NCBI RefSeq assembly: GCF_900636365.1
Contig: NZ_LR134266.1
Span: 1,749,501 to 1,813,500 of the forward strand
DNA from: Streptococcus viridans
Lineage (GTDB): Bacteria; Bacillota; Bacilli; Lactobacillales; Streptococcaceae
Direction of reading: 5' to 3'
Length of the DNA stretch: 64,000 bases
Part shown: positions 9,995-18,513 of the stretch, piece after piece
How positions within the stretch are numbered: the stretch's first letter is position 1
How the letters are laid out: each line of letters starts with the position of its first letter
Made by a program: the position numbers and the translations under genes
The notes under the pieces: generated by a model
The model's database searches: none
What the model was told of the DNA's origin: nothing
Seen by the model: the letters and a program-made list of their open reading frames with translations, nothing else

Positions 9995-10819
9995 TTAGCT
10001 CTTATCGAAAATATTTCCGATTTCTACATCAATTTTATTTTCTGCTACATCAATGTTGGTCACACGTAGAAGTGACTTGTGATCAAATAAATCTTTACTT
10101 CTAGCCGAAGCATTGTCCGCAAAAATAGCGACTCCCGCTAACTCTGAATCGAACTCAGCCAAGAGGCTAACCATCCCACTGATGGTTCCCCCTCCTTTAA
10201 GGAAGTCATCGACAATCAGAACACGGCTTCCAGCCTTCAAACTACGTTTGGATAGGAACATTTTCTCAATCCGATCGCCACTAGAACCAGATACGTAGTT
10301 GACGCTGACCGTTGAGCCTTCTGTAATTTTTAAATCGCGACGCACAATGACAAAAGGAACATTTAAGACATTGGCTACCGCGTTTGCTAATGGGACTCCC
10401 TTGGTTGCCACCGTCATAACAGCATCGATTTTTTGATCTCGGAAGGCCTTGGCAATAATGCGCCCAATATTATTTAAGATTTTTGGATCACTTAGCAAAT
10501 CCGAAAGGTAGATATATCCACCTGGTAAAATCCGATTACTTTCTGACAATTGATTGCACAAATTTTGAACAATTTCTTTTGATTCTGCATCAGAAATGGA
10601 AGGAGTAAAGATGACCCCTCCACCTGCACCGGTAAGAGTTTCAATGTTTCCAATTTCCATCTCTTCAAAGGCCCGTTTAATAATGACAATGTCTTCAGAA
10701 ATAGAGGATTTGGCAGATTCGTATTTTTCGGCAAATGTATTTAAACTCGTCAATTCGTAGGGATGATTAATCAAGTAATTCGAGATCACAACCATCCGCT
10801 CACTTCTTCTTAGCTTCAT
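9995..10819 (-). CDS. purR: Purine operon regulator PurR (phosphoribosyltransferase-fold)
   Basis: The 274-residue protein has an N-terminal winged helix (MKLRRSERMVVISNYLINHP, about 1-75). A type I phosphoribosyltransferase domain follows, with the PRPP-binding loop VLIVDDFLKGGGTISGM (about 200-216). In Gram-positive bacteria PurR controls purine synthesis genes with PRPP as effector; in lactococci and streptococci it usually acts as an activator. Tandem -10 elements precede it and a small membrane protein follows. Confidence 0.96.
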   Translation of the reverse strand: MKLRRSERMVVISNYLINHPYELTSLNTFAEKYESAKSSISEDIVIIKRAFEEMEIGNIETLTGAGGGVIFTPSISDAESKEIVQNLCNQLSESNRILPGGYIYLSDLLSDPKILNNIGRIIAKAFRDQKIDAVMTVATKGVPLANAVANVLNVPFVIVRRDLKITEGSTVSVNYVSGSSGDRIEKMFLSKRSLKAGSRVLIVDDFLKGGGTISGMVSLLAEFDSELAGVAIFADNASARSKDLFDHKSLLRVTNIDVAENKIDVEIGNIFDKS

Positions 10820-10845
10820 TTTCTCTCCACATAGTTTTTTATTGT

Positions 10846-10861
10846 ATTATACCATATTATA
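10846..10861 (-). promoter_or_regulatory. Tandem -10 elements of purR
   Basis: Two perfect TATAAT boxes occur 10 bases apart (10846-10851 and 10856-10861). The proximal one has a weak -35 TTCGTT 17 bases upstream, inside the preceding terminator. I see no PurBox. Confidence 0.6.
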
Positions 10862-10863
10862 CC

Positions 10864-10898
10864 AAAAAACGAACATTGTTAGTCTCACAACATTCGTT
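10864..10898 (-). terminator. Terminator of yhaM operon
   Basis: The 11-bp stem AACGAATGTTG/CAATGTTCGTT includes two G-U pairs and has an 8-9 base loop. It is followed by six T on the minus strand and lies directly upstream of the purR promoter. Confidence 0.85.
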
Positions 10899-10948
10899 TA
10901 TCGTTTTTTTACTAACAAACTTAGAGTGACCTTTTTGGCTCCTGTTTA

Positions 10949-11899
10949 TTAGGAATCTTTTAAATTCGGCTTATAGAAGGAACGGTTATCCAAGGCAAAA
11001 ATCTTATTGGTCATTTCACCAGGGCCCACTAAAGCCAAGGCAGAAGTCATCATCATCATTTCTGCATCTAGGTTATCAATCATATGGATGATCTCCGCTT
11101 CCATGATTTTTGGACGAACCGGACTACCATATTCTAGTAGACCATGGTGACTCAAAATCACATGTCGCAACACGATCACATCTTCTTTTTGATCATCAAT
11201 CTTCAACTCTTGTAAGACCTTGGTAATTTCTTCATCGATCAGAGCAATGTGCCCGATGAGGTTTCCTCGAACCGTATATTCCGTATTTTCAGGGCCTGAG
11301 AGTTCCAGTACCTTGGCAAGATCATGGAGCATGATTCCGGCATAGAGAAGACTTTGATTTAATTGAGGATAAACCTGAGAGATGCTCTCAGCCAAACGGA
11401 CCATAGTGGCTGTGTGATAAGCTAAGCCTGTCTCAAAGGCATGGTGGTTGGTTTTGGCCGCAGGATAAGAGTAGAACTCTTTGTCGTACTTGCTGTAGAG
11501 CGCCCTAACCACACGTTGCCAAACTGGATTTTCTATTTTGAAAATCATCCCCGACAGGTAATCTTTCAAATCGACTGGATTCACTGGAGGTTTTTCTTTA
11601 AAGTCTGCTGGGTTAGACGGTTCCCCGTTTTGAGGCAACCGCAAGGTTAATTGATTGACCTGGGGCGTATTATTATAAACCTCCCGGCGGCCGCTCATAT
11701 GAACGACGCGACCAGCTTGGAACTGCTCCACATTATGTGGCTGAGCATCCCACAATTTTCCTTCAATCGTGCCTGTCTCATCTTGGAAGACAAAGGCAAG
11801 ATAGTTCTTTCCAGCCCGTGTCTGACGAACATCTGCTGACTTAATGAGGTAGAAGCCTTCAAATAATTCGTCTTTTTTCATTTGATTAATTTTGACCAT
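10949..11899 (-). CDS. yhaM: 3'-5' exoribonuclease YhaM (Cbf1 family)
   Basis: The 316-residue protein combines an N-terminal OB fold (about 1-95, including GRREVYNNTPQVNQLTLRL) with an HD-domain hydrolase. The HD residues appear at HHAFETGLAYHT and MLHDLAKVLEL. It trims the 3' ends of mRNA and single-stranded DNA in Firmicutes; the pneumococcal homologue is Cbf1, which shapes small-RNA 3' ends. Two in-frame ATGs lie just upstream (11911 and 11902). I chose 11899 because GGAG sits 6 bases before it. It overlaps the end of rmuC by 14 bases. Confidence 0.93.
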   Translation of the reverse strand: MVKINQMKKDELFEGFYLIKSADVRQTRAGKNYLAFVFQDETGTIEGKLWDAQPHNVEQFQAGRVVHMSGRREVYNNTPQVNQLTLRLPQNGEPSNPADFKEKPPVNPVDLKDYLSGMIFKIENPVWQRVVRALYSKYDKEFYSYPAAKTNHHAFETGLAYHTATMVRLAESISQVYPQLNQSLLYAGIMLHDLAKVLELSGPENTEYTVRGNLIGHIALIDEEITKVLQELKIDDQKEDVIVLRHVILSHHGLLEYGSPVRPKIMEAEIIHMIDNLDAEMMMMTSALALVGPGEMTNKIFALDNRSFYKPNLKDS

Positions 11900-13142
11900 C
11901 ATCTTCTCCATCTTCTAAATTCAATAGGCTTGCTATATCTAGATTCTCTGACGTTTCAATGTTTCGGAGTGTACGCTCGATAGCATTTGTTCTCCGGTTT
12001 AAGAGTTCATCGATGTTGCCAGAAGCATGCTTCAACTGCCGTTGGGTCTTTTCTAAAACGCCTCCAAATTTTTGGAACTCCGTCTTGACGGAAGCAAGGA
12101 CCTTACTAATATCATCTGCGCTTCGTTGAATATTAAGAGTCTTAAATCCAACCGATAGGGAATTTAACAAGGCCGAAAGCGTGCTTGGACCCGCGACGAC
12201 GATCTGTTCCTCTCTTCGGAGGCGATCAAAGAAGGCTGGGTCGCGGACCACTTCTGAATAGAGGCCTTCCGTCGGTAAAAAGAGAATCCCAAAATTAGTA
12301 GTGGCAGGCGGATAGAGGTATTTTTGATGAATGTCCTTGGCAAATTGTTTGATACTAGCCAATAGGAGCTTGCGACACCGCTCAATCTCCTCTTTCTCTC
12401 CACCTTCATAGGCTTCTTCCAGTCGGTAATAACCCTCCAGAGGAAATTTAGAGTCGATTGGCAGATAGACGTATTCCCCTCTGACCTGACCAGGCATCTT
12501 GATGGCATACTCGACGCGTTCGCTGGAGTTGGGAACTGTTACAAACTCTCTCTCGTATTGGGCGGGAGTTAGGATATCTTCGATAATCTGGCCCAGTTGG
12601 AGTTCTCCCATAATCCCACGGGTTTTGGTATTGGAGAGGACCTTATTGAGACTTCCCACATCTCTAGCGACCGTCTGCATTTCCCCAAGGCCTTTATTGA
12701 CCGATTCCAATTGTTTGGAGACCGTCTCAAAGGAGGTTTGGAGACGACTATGCAAGGTTTTTTCTAGTTTTTCTTCGACCGTTTGACGCATCTGCTCCAA
12801 CCGCAAATCATTGGAAGCTTGAATCTGTTGCATCCGCTCGTCCGTTTTGTCTCGGTTTTTAGTGAAATTCTCAGCAAGTTCTGCTCGTAAAGCAGTCGTT
12901 TGCTGATGCATTTCTGTCCGTAATTCCATTAGTCGGTCACTGATCGCCATCTCTATCTGCTGGCCAGTGATTTGCTGAGCTTGTCGCTCTCTCTCAAATC
13001 GGTAATCCAGCTGATCCGAAAGATGATCTTCTTGATCTTCTAGTAAGTCACGGACCTGTTTGTTATCCGTTGCCCGTTGCTGGTAGAGTAAGAAGAGCAA
13101 GACCATATTTCCCACTCCTAATACAAAAAGGATTAATTCCAT
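11886..13142 (-). CDS. rmuC: DNA recombination protein RmuC family
   Basis: The 418-residue protein has an N-terminal membrane segment (MELILFVLGVGNMVLLFLLY) and a long coiled coil (about 25-160). The RmuC nuclease-like domain follows, with LGQIIEDILTPAQYE, YLPIDSKFPLEGY, and LLFLPTEGLYSEVV. RmuC limits sequence inversions at repeats in E. coli; its biochemical activity in streptococci is not settled. The frame extends 16 codons upstream into thiN. The ATG at 13142, one base past the thiN stop and preceded by GGATGGG, fits the family start. Confidence 0.93.
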   Translation of the reverse strand: MELILFVLGVGNMVLLFLLYQQRATDNKQVRDLLEDQEDHLSDQLDYRFERERQAQQITGQQIEMAISDRLMELRTEMHQQTTALRAELAENFTKNRDKTDERMQQIQASNDLRLEQMRQTVEEKLEKTLHSRLQTSFETVSKQLESVNKGLGEMQTVARDVGSLNKVLSNTKTRGIMGELQLGQIIEDILTPAQYEREFVTVPNSSERVEYAIKMPGQVRGEYVYLPIDSKFPLEGYYRLEEAYEGGEKEEIERCRKLLLASIKQFAKDIHQKYLYPPATTNFGILFLPTEGLYSEVVRDPAFFDRLRREEQIVVAGPSTLSALLNSLSVGFKTLNIQRSADDISKVLASVKTEFQKFGGVLEKTQRQLKHASGNIDELLNRRTNAIERTLRNIETSENLDIASLLNLEDGEDDGQN

Positions 13143-13143
13143 C

Positions 13144-13809
13144 TTATTTCCCATCCTTGCTATAAATAATAAGGGCATAGCCTCGATCAAGGGTTAAGGT
13201 AATCGGCTGATTGATAAACTCGTTGGAACCATAAATAGCCTTTTTAAAATAATTGGTCTGATTTAAGGGATACTTGGCTCCTTCAATCTGGATGGAAGCT
13301 CCCTCAACTGGCATAAAAGCTACATAGGTATAGCCTGCTATAGGCAGAATGGTATGGCGACCTGCTGGACGATAGCAGAGATAATTTTGTTGGTCCATCA
13401 AGCACAGTTGCGACATAAAGGGTGCAATCTCTGGATCGCTGGGCAAAAAAACGCTGGCCAAGTGGTGATCCAGGCGACCACCAAAAGCTCCAAAGATTAG
13501 AATTTCCGCCTGAGGCCAACCTGCTAATACTTCCTTAATCGCCAATTCCAGATCCGTATCATTTTTTTCTGCTACCGAAGTCCGTAATTCGTGAGCCGCA
13601 GATTGAATACTCTGGAATTCCTCTGGCTCGACAGAGTCAAAATCTCCAACTGCTAAAGATAGTTCCAATCCTTGCTCTAATAGGAAAAGGCATCCTGCAT
13701 CCACTCCGACATAAACATCCAAGTCTAGCGGAACGGCTTCCACTCGGCCTCCAGCTACAATCGCAACCTTAGTCTTGGATGGCTGCTCGAAGGGTTTGAA
13801 CTCGTTCAT
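13144..13809 (-). CDS. thiN: Thiamine diphosphokinase
   Basis: The 221-residue enzyme transfers pyrophosphate from ATP to thiamine, giving thiamine diphosphate. Family motifs are KVAIVAGG, VGVDAGCLFLL, AVGDFDSV, EKNDTDLELA and FGAFGGRLDHHL. The ATG at 13809 lies inside the end of rpe (41-base overlap) but has GGAG 6 bases upstream, which supports it. The enzyme core begins near residue 14. It is cotranscribed with rpe and rmuC. Confidence 0.95.
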   Translation of the reverse strand: MNEFKPFEQPSKTKVAIVAGGRVEAVPLDLDVYVGVDAGCLFLLEQGLELSLAVGDFDSVEPEEFQSIQSAAHELRTSVAEKNDTDLELAIKEVLAGWPQAEILIFGAFGGRLDHHLASVFLPSDPEIAPFMSQLCLMDQQNYLCYRPAGRHTILPIAGYTYVAFMPVEGASIQIEGAKYPLNQTNYFKKAIYGSNEFINQPITLTLDRGYALIIYSKDGK

Positions 13810-14428
13810 TCACATCTCCATTAAACACATAGGAACCTGCTACAAAGACGTTTGCTCCTGCTTCTTTCGCAGCGTGAATCGTCTTGTCGTCAATTCCCCC
13901 ATCGACTTCAATATCGAAATCCAAGCCTTTTTCTTCACGCAATTGAACCAATTGACGAATCTTATCCATGGTTTCTGGCAGGAAGGCTTGCCCACCAAAT
14001 CCTGGGTTGACAGTCATAACAAGTACTTGATCTACCAAGTTCAAGATGTGTTGGATACTTTCAACAGGGGTTCCTGGATTGATGACCACACTTGGTTTCA
14101 CACCTGCCAAACGAATTTTTTGAAGGGCACCATGGATGTGTGGAGTCGCTTCTACATGAATGCTAATGATATCTGCCCCAGCACGCGCAAACTCTTCAAT
14201 ATGTTGCTCAGGATTGGTAACCATCAAGTGGCAGTCAAACACTAGCTTGCTGTGAGGACGCATACTAGCAACTACACCAGCTCCAAAGCTGATATTAGGC
14301 ACAAAGTGGCCGTCCATCACATCGATGTGAGCGTACTCCGCACCAGATGCTTCTAATTTTTTCAATTCACTTTCAAAATTTGCATAATCTGCACTCAAAA
14401 TAGAAGGGGCTAATTTGTTTATTTTCAT
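13769..14428 (-). CDS. rpe: Ribulose-phosphate 3-epimerase
   Basis: The 219-residue TIM barrel interconverts ribulose-5-phosphate and xylulose-5-phosphate in the pentose phosphate pathway. Motifs are LAPSILSADYANF, HIDVMDGHFVPNISFG (metal-binding His and Asp), VMTVNPGFGGQ and EVDGGI. It starts 15 bases after rsgA, and the rsgA-rpe-thiN order matches other streptococci. Confidence 0.98.
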   Translation of the reverse strand: MKINKLAPSILSADYANFESELKKLEASGAEYAHIDVMDGHFVPNISFGAGVVASMRPHSKLVFDCHLMVTNPEQHIEEFARAGADIISIHVEATPHIHGALQKIRLAGVKPSVVINPGTPVESIQHILNLVDQVLVMTVNPGFGGQAFLPETMDKIRQLVQLREEKGLDFDIEVDGGIDDKTIHAAKEAGANVFVAGSYVFNGDVNERVQTLRAAIQD

Positions 14429-14443
14429 ATTATTCAGATCTCC

Positions 14444-15322
14444 TTATTTGGGTAATTTTTTCGATACTTTTTTATAGGTTTCTCGTCTATTTTCGATCTC
14501 ACTCAAAAACTGTAAGTAATTCTCAAAGCGGAAGGAAGCTATGATTCCTTCCTCAACAGCAGGCTTGACGGCACAGGATGGTTCATGTGTGTGGGTACAA
14601 GTACGGAACTTGCATTCCTGACTTACCTTGGCGATATCTGGAAAAGCATGATTCAGATCTTCCGCATTATCGACTTCATAATCTAAAGAGGAAAAGCCAG
14701 GGGTGTCCGCAATTTTGCCCCCATTGAGATCATAGAAACTGACAGCTCTCGTCGTATGGCGGCCTCGTCCAAGACTATCGGAAATCTCTCCTGTCTCTAG
14801 CTCCAACTCCGGAGCCAAAGTATTCAAGAGGGTTGATTTCCCCACTCCTGTTTGGCCCATAAAGACCGTCACCTGATCCTTCAAGAGAGGCAAGAGCTCT
14901 TCCTTGTCCGTGACAAAGTCATAACCCATTTGGCGGTAGACTTCCTGGAAAGGAAGCATCTCAGCTGGATCTTCTAGTAAGTCCATTTTTGAAATATATA
15001 CAACCGGATGAATCGCCTTTTGCTCCAAGAGGACCAAAAAGCGGTCCAATAAATTAACATTAAAATCGGGCTCTTTGGCAGACATGATGACAACAGCCTG
15101 ATCAATATTAACAATCGGTGGACGGACTAAGCTATTCTTTCGCGGGAATATTTTTAAAATGTAGCCTTCCGAATTTTCTTCTGCTGAAAATTCTACTTTG
15201 TCTCCAACATAGGGAGTTTGTCCCTTTTTCCGGAAATTTCCTCGGGCGCGTGTTTGGTATATTTCCCCCTCGCACTCCACATAATAAAAACCGGCCAAGG
15301 CTTTAACAATCGTTCCTTGCAA
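14444..15322 (-). CDS. rsgA: Ribosome small-subunit biogenesis GTPase RsgA
   Basis: The 292-residue circularly permuted GTPase releases from mature 30S particles. An OB fold (about 1-70) is followed by the permuted G domain with SKMD (G4), [12 protein letters not shown] (G1) and DTPGFSSL (G3). A C-terminal zinc knuckle ([16 protein letters not shown]) closes the protein. The start is a TTG at 15322, preceded by AAGGAG at 7-base spacing. No in-frame ATG exists near the N-terminus. Confidence 0.97.
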   Translation of the reverse strand: MQGTIVKALAGFYYVECEGEIYQTRARGNFRKKGQTPYVGDKVEFSAEENSEGYILKIFPRKNSLVRPPIVNIDQAVVIMSAKEPDFNVNLLDRFLVLLEQKAIHPVVYISKMDLLEDPAEMLPFQEVYRQMGYDFVTDKEELLPLLKDQVTVFMGQTGVGKSTLLNTLAPELELETGEISDSLGRGRHTTRAVSFYDLNGGKIADTPGFSSLDYEVDNAEDLNHAFPDIAKVSQECKFRTCTHTHEPSCAVKPAVEEGIIASFRFENYLQFLSEIENRRETYKKVSKKLPK

Positions 15323-15350
15323 CTAGCACTCCTTTAAAGTTAATACTACC

Positions 15351-15359
15351 ATTATATCA
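15351..15359 (-). promoter_or_regulatory. Extended -10 promoter of rsgA operon
   Basis: TGATATAAT on the minus strand gives a perfect -10 (15351-15356) with the TG extension, about 30 bases before the rsgA start. No clear -35 is visible. Confidence 0.65.
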
Positions 15360-15441
15360 AAAAATATACGATAGCGCTTGCTTACTTGGAGATGAAAAAA
15401 GAAGTCCATTCAGTTTTTTTGAGCAAGATGCAGACAAGGGG

Positions 15442-15470
15442 TTGTAAACGTTTTCAGATAGGTTTATAAT
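15442..15470 (+). promoter_or_regulatory. Promoter with overlapping cre site, upstream of CPBP gene
   Basis: The -35 TTGTAA (15442-15447), 17-base spacer and perfect -10 TATAAT (15465-15470) read to the right. The same bases 15442-15456 (TTGTAAACGTTTTCA) are a full match to the cre consensus. CcpA binding would therefore occlude the -35 box directly. Confidence 0.8.
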
Positions 15471-15476
15471 AGAGGA

Positions 15477-15653
15477 GACGGACATAATATATATGCCTCT
15501 TGTGGGAAGTACAAACTATTTTATAGAAAGGAAGTGACGGAGACTGATACATTTCTTGACGAAGCTACCTGATTAGTAATGAAAGAAGCCCTCTTTTTGG
15601 TGCCTGATTTCTGACTTTCTTACTAATCCCTGCCAGTTATAAGGAGGTCCTTT
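15477..15653 (+). other. Long structured 5' leader of the CPBP gene
   Basis: About 177 bases separate the predicted start from the coding region. GATTAGTAA plus GAAAG (15571-15585) pair with CTTTC plus TTACTAATC (15615-15628) to form a 14-bp stem with one bulge, enclosing an A/T-rich loop. The ribosome-binding site AAGGAGGTCC follows 13 bases later. I could not match it to a known riboswitch and no T-run follows the stem. Confidence 0.45.
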
Positions 15654-16574
15654 ATGAGTTTTTCATTTCTTTCTAAGAGTAACCCTCTCGTTTCTAATGT
15701 AAAGAAAGGGAAGTTCTTAACCCCTTGGTTTTTAGCTCCCTTTATTCTCTATTACATCACCCAGTACATGTCTCCGATCAGTACTGCTTCCACAAACTTC
15801 TTTTTGAACAAACAAAGTTGGATTCCCGACTGGTGGAATATTCTGGATCTTTTGTCCTTCCTCTATACCATCATAGCCTTCTTCCTCTGGGTGAAACTCA
15901 TTGAAAAACGACCGGTTCGGACCATGGGCTTTTCCAAAGGAAATGGACTGTCCGAATTCGCTAAGGGAGTCTTGGTCGGCGCCATTATGATTACCACGGT
16001 ATTAATCGTCTTCTTTATTACTGGTGATGTTCGTTTCGATCGCATTCAATTTAGTCTTCCTTTCCTCGTATCTTGGATCTTGGTTCTGGTTGGCTATATT
16101 TTTCAAACGGCAGCAGAAGAAATTTATATCCGTGGTTGGTTGATTCCGATTATTTCTTATCATAAGAATGCTTACTTAGCTATCCTCATTTCTTCTACCA
16201 TGTTCTCCTACTTCCACTTGAACAACAACGGAGCTTCTTGGCTCTCAACGGTTCACCTCTTCGTTTTCGGTCTCTTCACAGCTGTCTATGCCTTAAAGAG
16301 AGGAAATATCTGGGGACCTTGTGGCTTCCACTTCGCCTGGAACTTCATTATGGGCAATGTCTACGGCTTCCATGTCAGTGGCTTTGATAGTGAATCCTCT
16401 CTTATGTACTTCACGACTTCAAACCGGACCTTTATCACAGGTGGTGAGTTTGGACCTGAAGGCGGGATCCCTGGCTTAGTCGTCTTTCTCCTTGCTCTCT
16501 TATGGGCCATCTTTATTCTCAAAGATACCTCTGCAGAACAAGAAGAACTCTATCCTCAACTAAGTTATGAATAA
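15654..16574 (+). CDS. CPBP-family intramembrane metalloprotease-like protein
   Basis: The 306-residue polytopic protein has about eight membrane segments. The three CPBP (CAAX protease and bacteriocin-processing) motifs are present: AAEEIYIRGWL (EExxxR), FSYFHLNN (FxxxH) and HFAWNFIMG (HxxxN). Family members cleave within membranes or protect against bacteriocins; the substrate here is unknown. It is the only protein gene on the plus strand in this window and has a carbon-regulated promoter. The ATG at 15654 follows AAGGAGGTCC. Confidence 0.9.
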   Translation: MSFSFLSKSNPLVSNVKKGKFLTPWFLAPFILYYITQYMSPISTASTNFFLNKQSWIPDWWNILDLLSFLYTIIAFFLWVKLIEKRPVRTMGFSKGNGLSEFAKGVLVGAIMITTVLIVFFITGDVRFDRIQFSLPFLVSWILVLVGYIFQTAAEEIYIRGWLIPIISYHKNAYLAILISSTMFSYFHLNNNGASWLSTVHLFVFGLFTAVYALKRGNIWGPCGFHFAWNFIMGNVYGFHVSGFDSESSLMYFTTSNRTFITGGEFGPEGGIPGLVVFLLALLWAIFILKDTSAEQEELYPQLSYE

Positions 16575-16585
16575 GTAAAAGAAAG

Positions 16586-16612
16586 AAAAGGCTGGATTTT
16601 CCCAGCCTTTTT
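16586..16612 (+). terminator. Terminator of CPBP gene
   Basis: AAAAGGCTGG pairs perfectly with CCAGCCTTTT around a 6-base loop, 12 bases after the stop codon, and the stem runs into a T-run. Confidence 0.9.
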
Positions 16613-16657
16613 CTATTTCCTCTATAGGTTCGATAAAAAGAAATATGCTATTTTTTC

Positions 16658-16685
16658 TTGGCATTTCTTTTAAAAAGAGTATAAT
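16658..16685 (+). promoter_or_regulatory. Promoter of the tRNA-Leu/tRNA-Ser pair
   Basis: The -35 TTGGCA (16658-16663), 16-base spacer and perfect -10 TATAAT (16680-16685) place the start within a few bases of the tRNA-Leu 5' end. Confidence 0.75.
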
Positions 16686-16693
16686 AGAACTAT

Positions 16694-16776
16694 GCGGAGG
16701 TGGTGGAACGGCAGACACGCATGCTTCAGGCGCATGTGCCCCTTCGGGCGTGAGGGTTCAAATCCCTTTCTCCGCA
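16694..16776 (+). tRNA. tRNA-Leu (anticodon CAG)
   Basis: The cloverleaf has acceptor stem GCGGAGG/TCTCCGC, anticodon stem CATGC/GCATG around TTCAGGC (anticodon CAG, reading CUG), a class II variable arm with GCCC/GGGC, and T arm GGTTCAAATCC. Discriminator A suits leucine. No CCA is encoded. Confidence 0.95.
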
Positions 16777-16780
16777 TCTT

Positions 16781-16870
16781 GGAAAGGTGGCTCAGCTCGG
16801 TACAGCACCGGACTCGAAATCCGGCAAGTGGATTTTTCTTCACGCGCGGGTTCAAATCCCGTCCTTTCCT
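16781..16870 (+). tRNA. tRNA-Ser (anticodon CGA)
   Basis: Four bases after tRNA-Leu. Acceptor GGAAAGG/CCTTTCC and anticodon stem CCGGA/TCCGG around CTCGAAA give anticodon CGA (UCG codons). A long variable arm (GTGGA/TTCAC) marks class II, and the T arm is GGTTCAAATCC. The exact 3' end is uncertain by a base or so. Confidence 0.93.
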
Positions 16871-16881
16871 TCCATCACTCA

Positions 16882-16913
16882 AAAAGACATGGGCTTTGTA
16901 GTCCATGTCTTTT
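16882..16913. terminator. Bidirectional terminator between tRNA-Ser and rsmA
   Basis: AAAAGACATGG and CCATGTCTTTT form a perfect 11-bp stem with T-runs on both strands. It can end the tRNA transcript on the plus strand and the rsmA operon on the minus strand. Confidence 0.9.
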
Positions 16914-16916
16914 CTA

Positions 16917-17792
16917 TTATTTCATTCCTGCTTCTAGAAGACTGTCTGCCAAGCGGGCGAAATCTTCTAAGCTAAGTGCTTCTCCTCGTACAGATGGTTT
17001 CAATCCAGCTGCTTGGATCCCAGCTTCCAGTTTGGCTTTGATTTCTTCGGTCTTACCGAAGCGACTAGTCAAGTTGTTCCAAAGCGTTTTGCGACGGTGG
17101 ACAAAGCTAGCCTTGCTGACAGTGAAGAAGAAATCTTCATCCTTAACTTCCACAGCTGGCTCTGGACGACGGACCATCTTCAAAATGGCTGAGTCGACGT
17201 TTGGCGCTGGCACAAAGACGGTACGTGGTACGATAAAGGCCACCTTAGCCGTCATATAGTATTGGACAGCAATGGACAAAGACCCATAAGCTTTGGTATT
17301 AGGCTCTGCTGAAATGCGATCTGCCACCTCTTTTTGCATCATAACCACAAATTCTTGGAAAGGAATTTTAGACTCAATCAAGTGCATGAGGATCGGAGTC
17401 GTGATGTAGTATGGAAGGTTAGCTACGACCTTGATCGGAAGCTCTGGATTTTTAAACTCTGCGATGTACTGGTTGAGATCCACCTTGAGGATGTCTTGGT
17501 TGACAACCGTTACATTATCAAAATCACGCAAGGTATCCGCTAATATGGGAACCAAGCGGTCATCAATCTCAAAGGCCATCACTTCTGCCGCATTTTCTGC
17601 CAAAAACTCAGTGAGAGCTCCAATTCCTGGACCGATTTCGATGACATTGACTTGCTTATCGATCTCAGCAGTATCCACAATCTTTTGAAGGATATTGGTA
17701 TCGGTCAAGAAGTTCTGACCGAAGGATTTTTTAAAGGTGAAGCCGTGACGCTCCAGCACTGCCTTGGTCACGCTATAATCTGCAATTCTCAT
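16917..17792 (-). CDS. rsmA: 16S rRNA dimethyladenosine transferase (KsgA/RsmA)
   Basis: The 291-residue SAM-dependent enzyme dimethylates two adjacent adenosines near the 3' end of 16S rRNA. Motifs are [29 protein letters not shown] (SAM-binding) and [14 protein letters not shown] (the NLPY catalytic motif). Loss of the enzyme gives kasugamycin resistance. It is the last gene of the tatD-rnmV-DUF2314 unit. Confidence 0.98.
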   Translation of the reverse strand: MRIADYSVTKAVLERHGFTFKKSFGQNFLTDTNILQKIVDTAEIDKQVNVIEIGPGIGALTEFLAENAAEVMAFEIDDRLVPILADTLRDFDNVTVVNQDILKVDLNQYIAEFKNPELPIKVVANLPYYITTPILMHLIESKIPFQEFVVMMQKEVADRISAEPNTKAYGSLSIAVQYYMTAKVAFIVPRTVFVPAPNVDSAILKMVRRPEPAVEVKDEDFFFTVSKASFVHRRKTLWNNLTSRFGKTEEIKAKLEAGIQAAGLKPSVRGEALSLEDFARLADSLLEAGMK

Positions 17793-17865
17793 TTTTTCTC
17801 TTTTCTAATCCGTTTAGTGTAAGAAATAATCACTCTATTTCTCTTGTGTTTCTCTACAATCTAGC

Positions 17866-18492
17866 CTAACAGTCTTCCACAAAAGCATTCTGCTCCGCTT
17901 GATAAACATAAGCTTCCCCGTTCTTATCTAAGACGGTTTCCAACAAGGGCTCCATTTCCAGGGCGTCTTCAAGACTGATAATGGTGATCTTAGATGGATC
18001 ATCCAAGTCATCTTGAGACTCAAAGCCTGTAAAGAACTGCCAACCACTATCTTGTGGGTGATGAGGTTCATCGTGAATGGCCCAATTAATCTCACGTTTC
18101 AGAAAGCAATCCTTGGTAATTATGGCCCCTTTTTGCGTATCTAGATTCAGTGGAGGGACCATCAGGCTTGCAATATGTTCCCGCGCAAAATCTAGCTCAT
18201 CATCAAGCTGGATGGAGGTAATAAAAGCGGGTTGATTGGTTAAACGTCCTTTAAACTTCTCATCGCGGATTTCAGTGAGTTCGACCCACATACGTTCTGC
18301 CCGACACCCATTCTCCAAGACTGTATCTAGCACAAAGATAAGGCGAACCTGATCTCCAAGCTTCAATTGGTCGATTTCTTCTTGACTCGGAATCAAAAAA
18401 TGTCGCGGGTTCTTTTGGTGTTCTGCTTGAACATTCTCTAACGAAAAGCCCATCACTTTTTTCTTATCTGTAAACCGGTCGAACAATCCCAT
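17866..18492 (-). CDS. DUF2314/DUF2185-like protein of unknown function
   Basis: The 208-residue soluble protein has two parts. Residues about 15-105 resemble DUF2314, with AERMWVELTEIRDEKFKGRL. Residues about 115-190 resemble DUF2185 (Imm33-like), with KREINWAIHDEP and SGWQFFTGFES...SLEDALEMEP. Members of these families occur as immunity or housekeeping proteins of unknown activity. It lies 21 bases downstream of rnmV and 73 bases upstream of rsmA, so it is probably cotranscribed with rRNA maturation genes. The family match is from memory of motifs, not a search. Confidence 0.75.
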   Translation of the reverse strand: MGLFDRFTDKKKVMGFSLENVQAEHQKNPRHFLIPSQEEIDQLKLGDQVRLIFVLDTVLENGCRAERMWVELTEIRDEKFKGRLTNQPAFITSIQLDDELDFAREHIASLMVPPLNLDTQKGAIITKDCFLKREINWAIHDEPHHPQDSGWQFFTGFESQDDLDDPSKITIISLEDALEMEPLLETVLDKNGEAYVYQAEQNAFVEDC

Positions 18493-18513
18493 CTTCTACC
18501 TCTATTCCTATTT

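Noticed and set aside
15477..15653. Known riboswitch in the CPBP leader
   Set aside because: I compared it from memory with preQ1, fluoride, T-box and Mn2+ leader motifs and saw no match; left as an unassigned structured leader.
16645..17259. Plus-strand frame of 204 codons
   Set aside because: It runs through both tRNA genes, a terminator and the antisense of rsmA.
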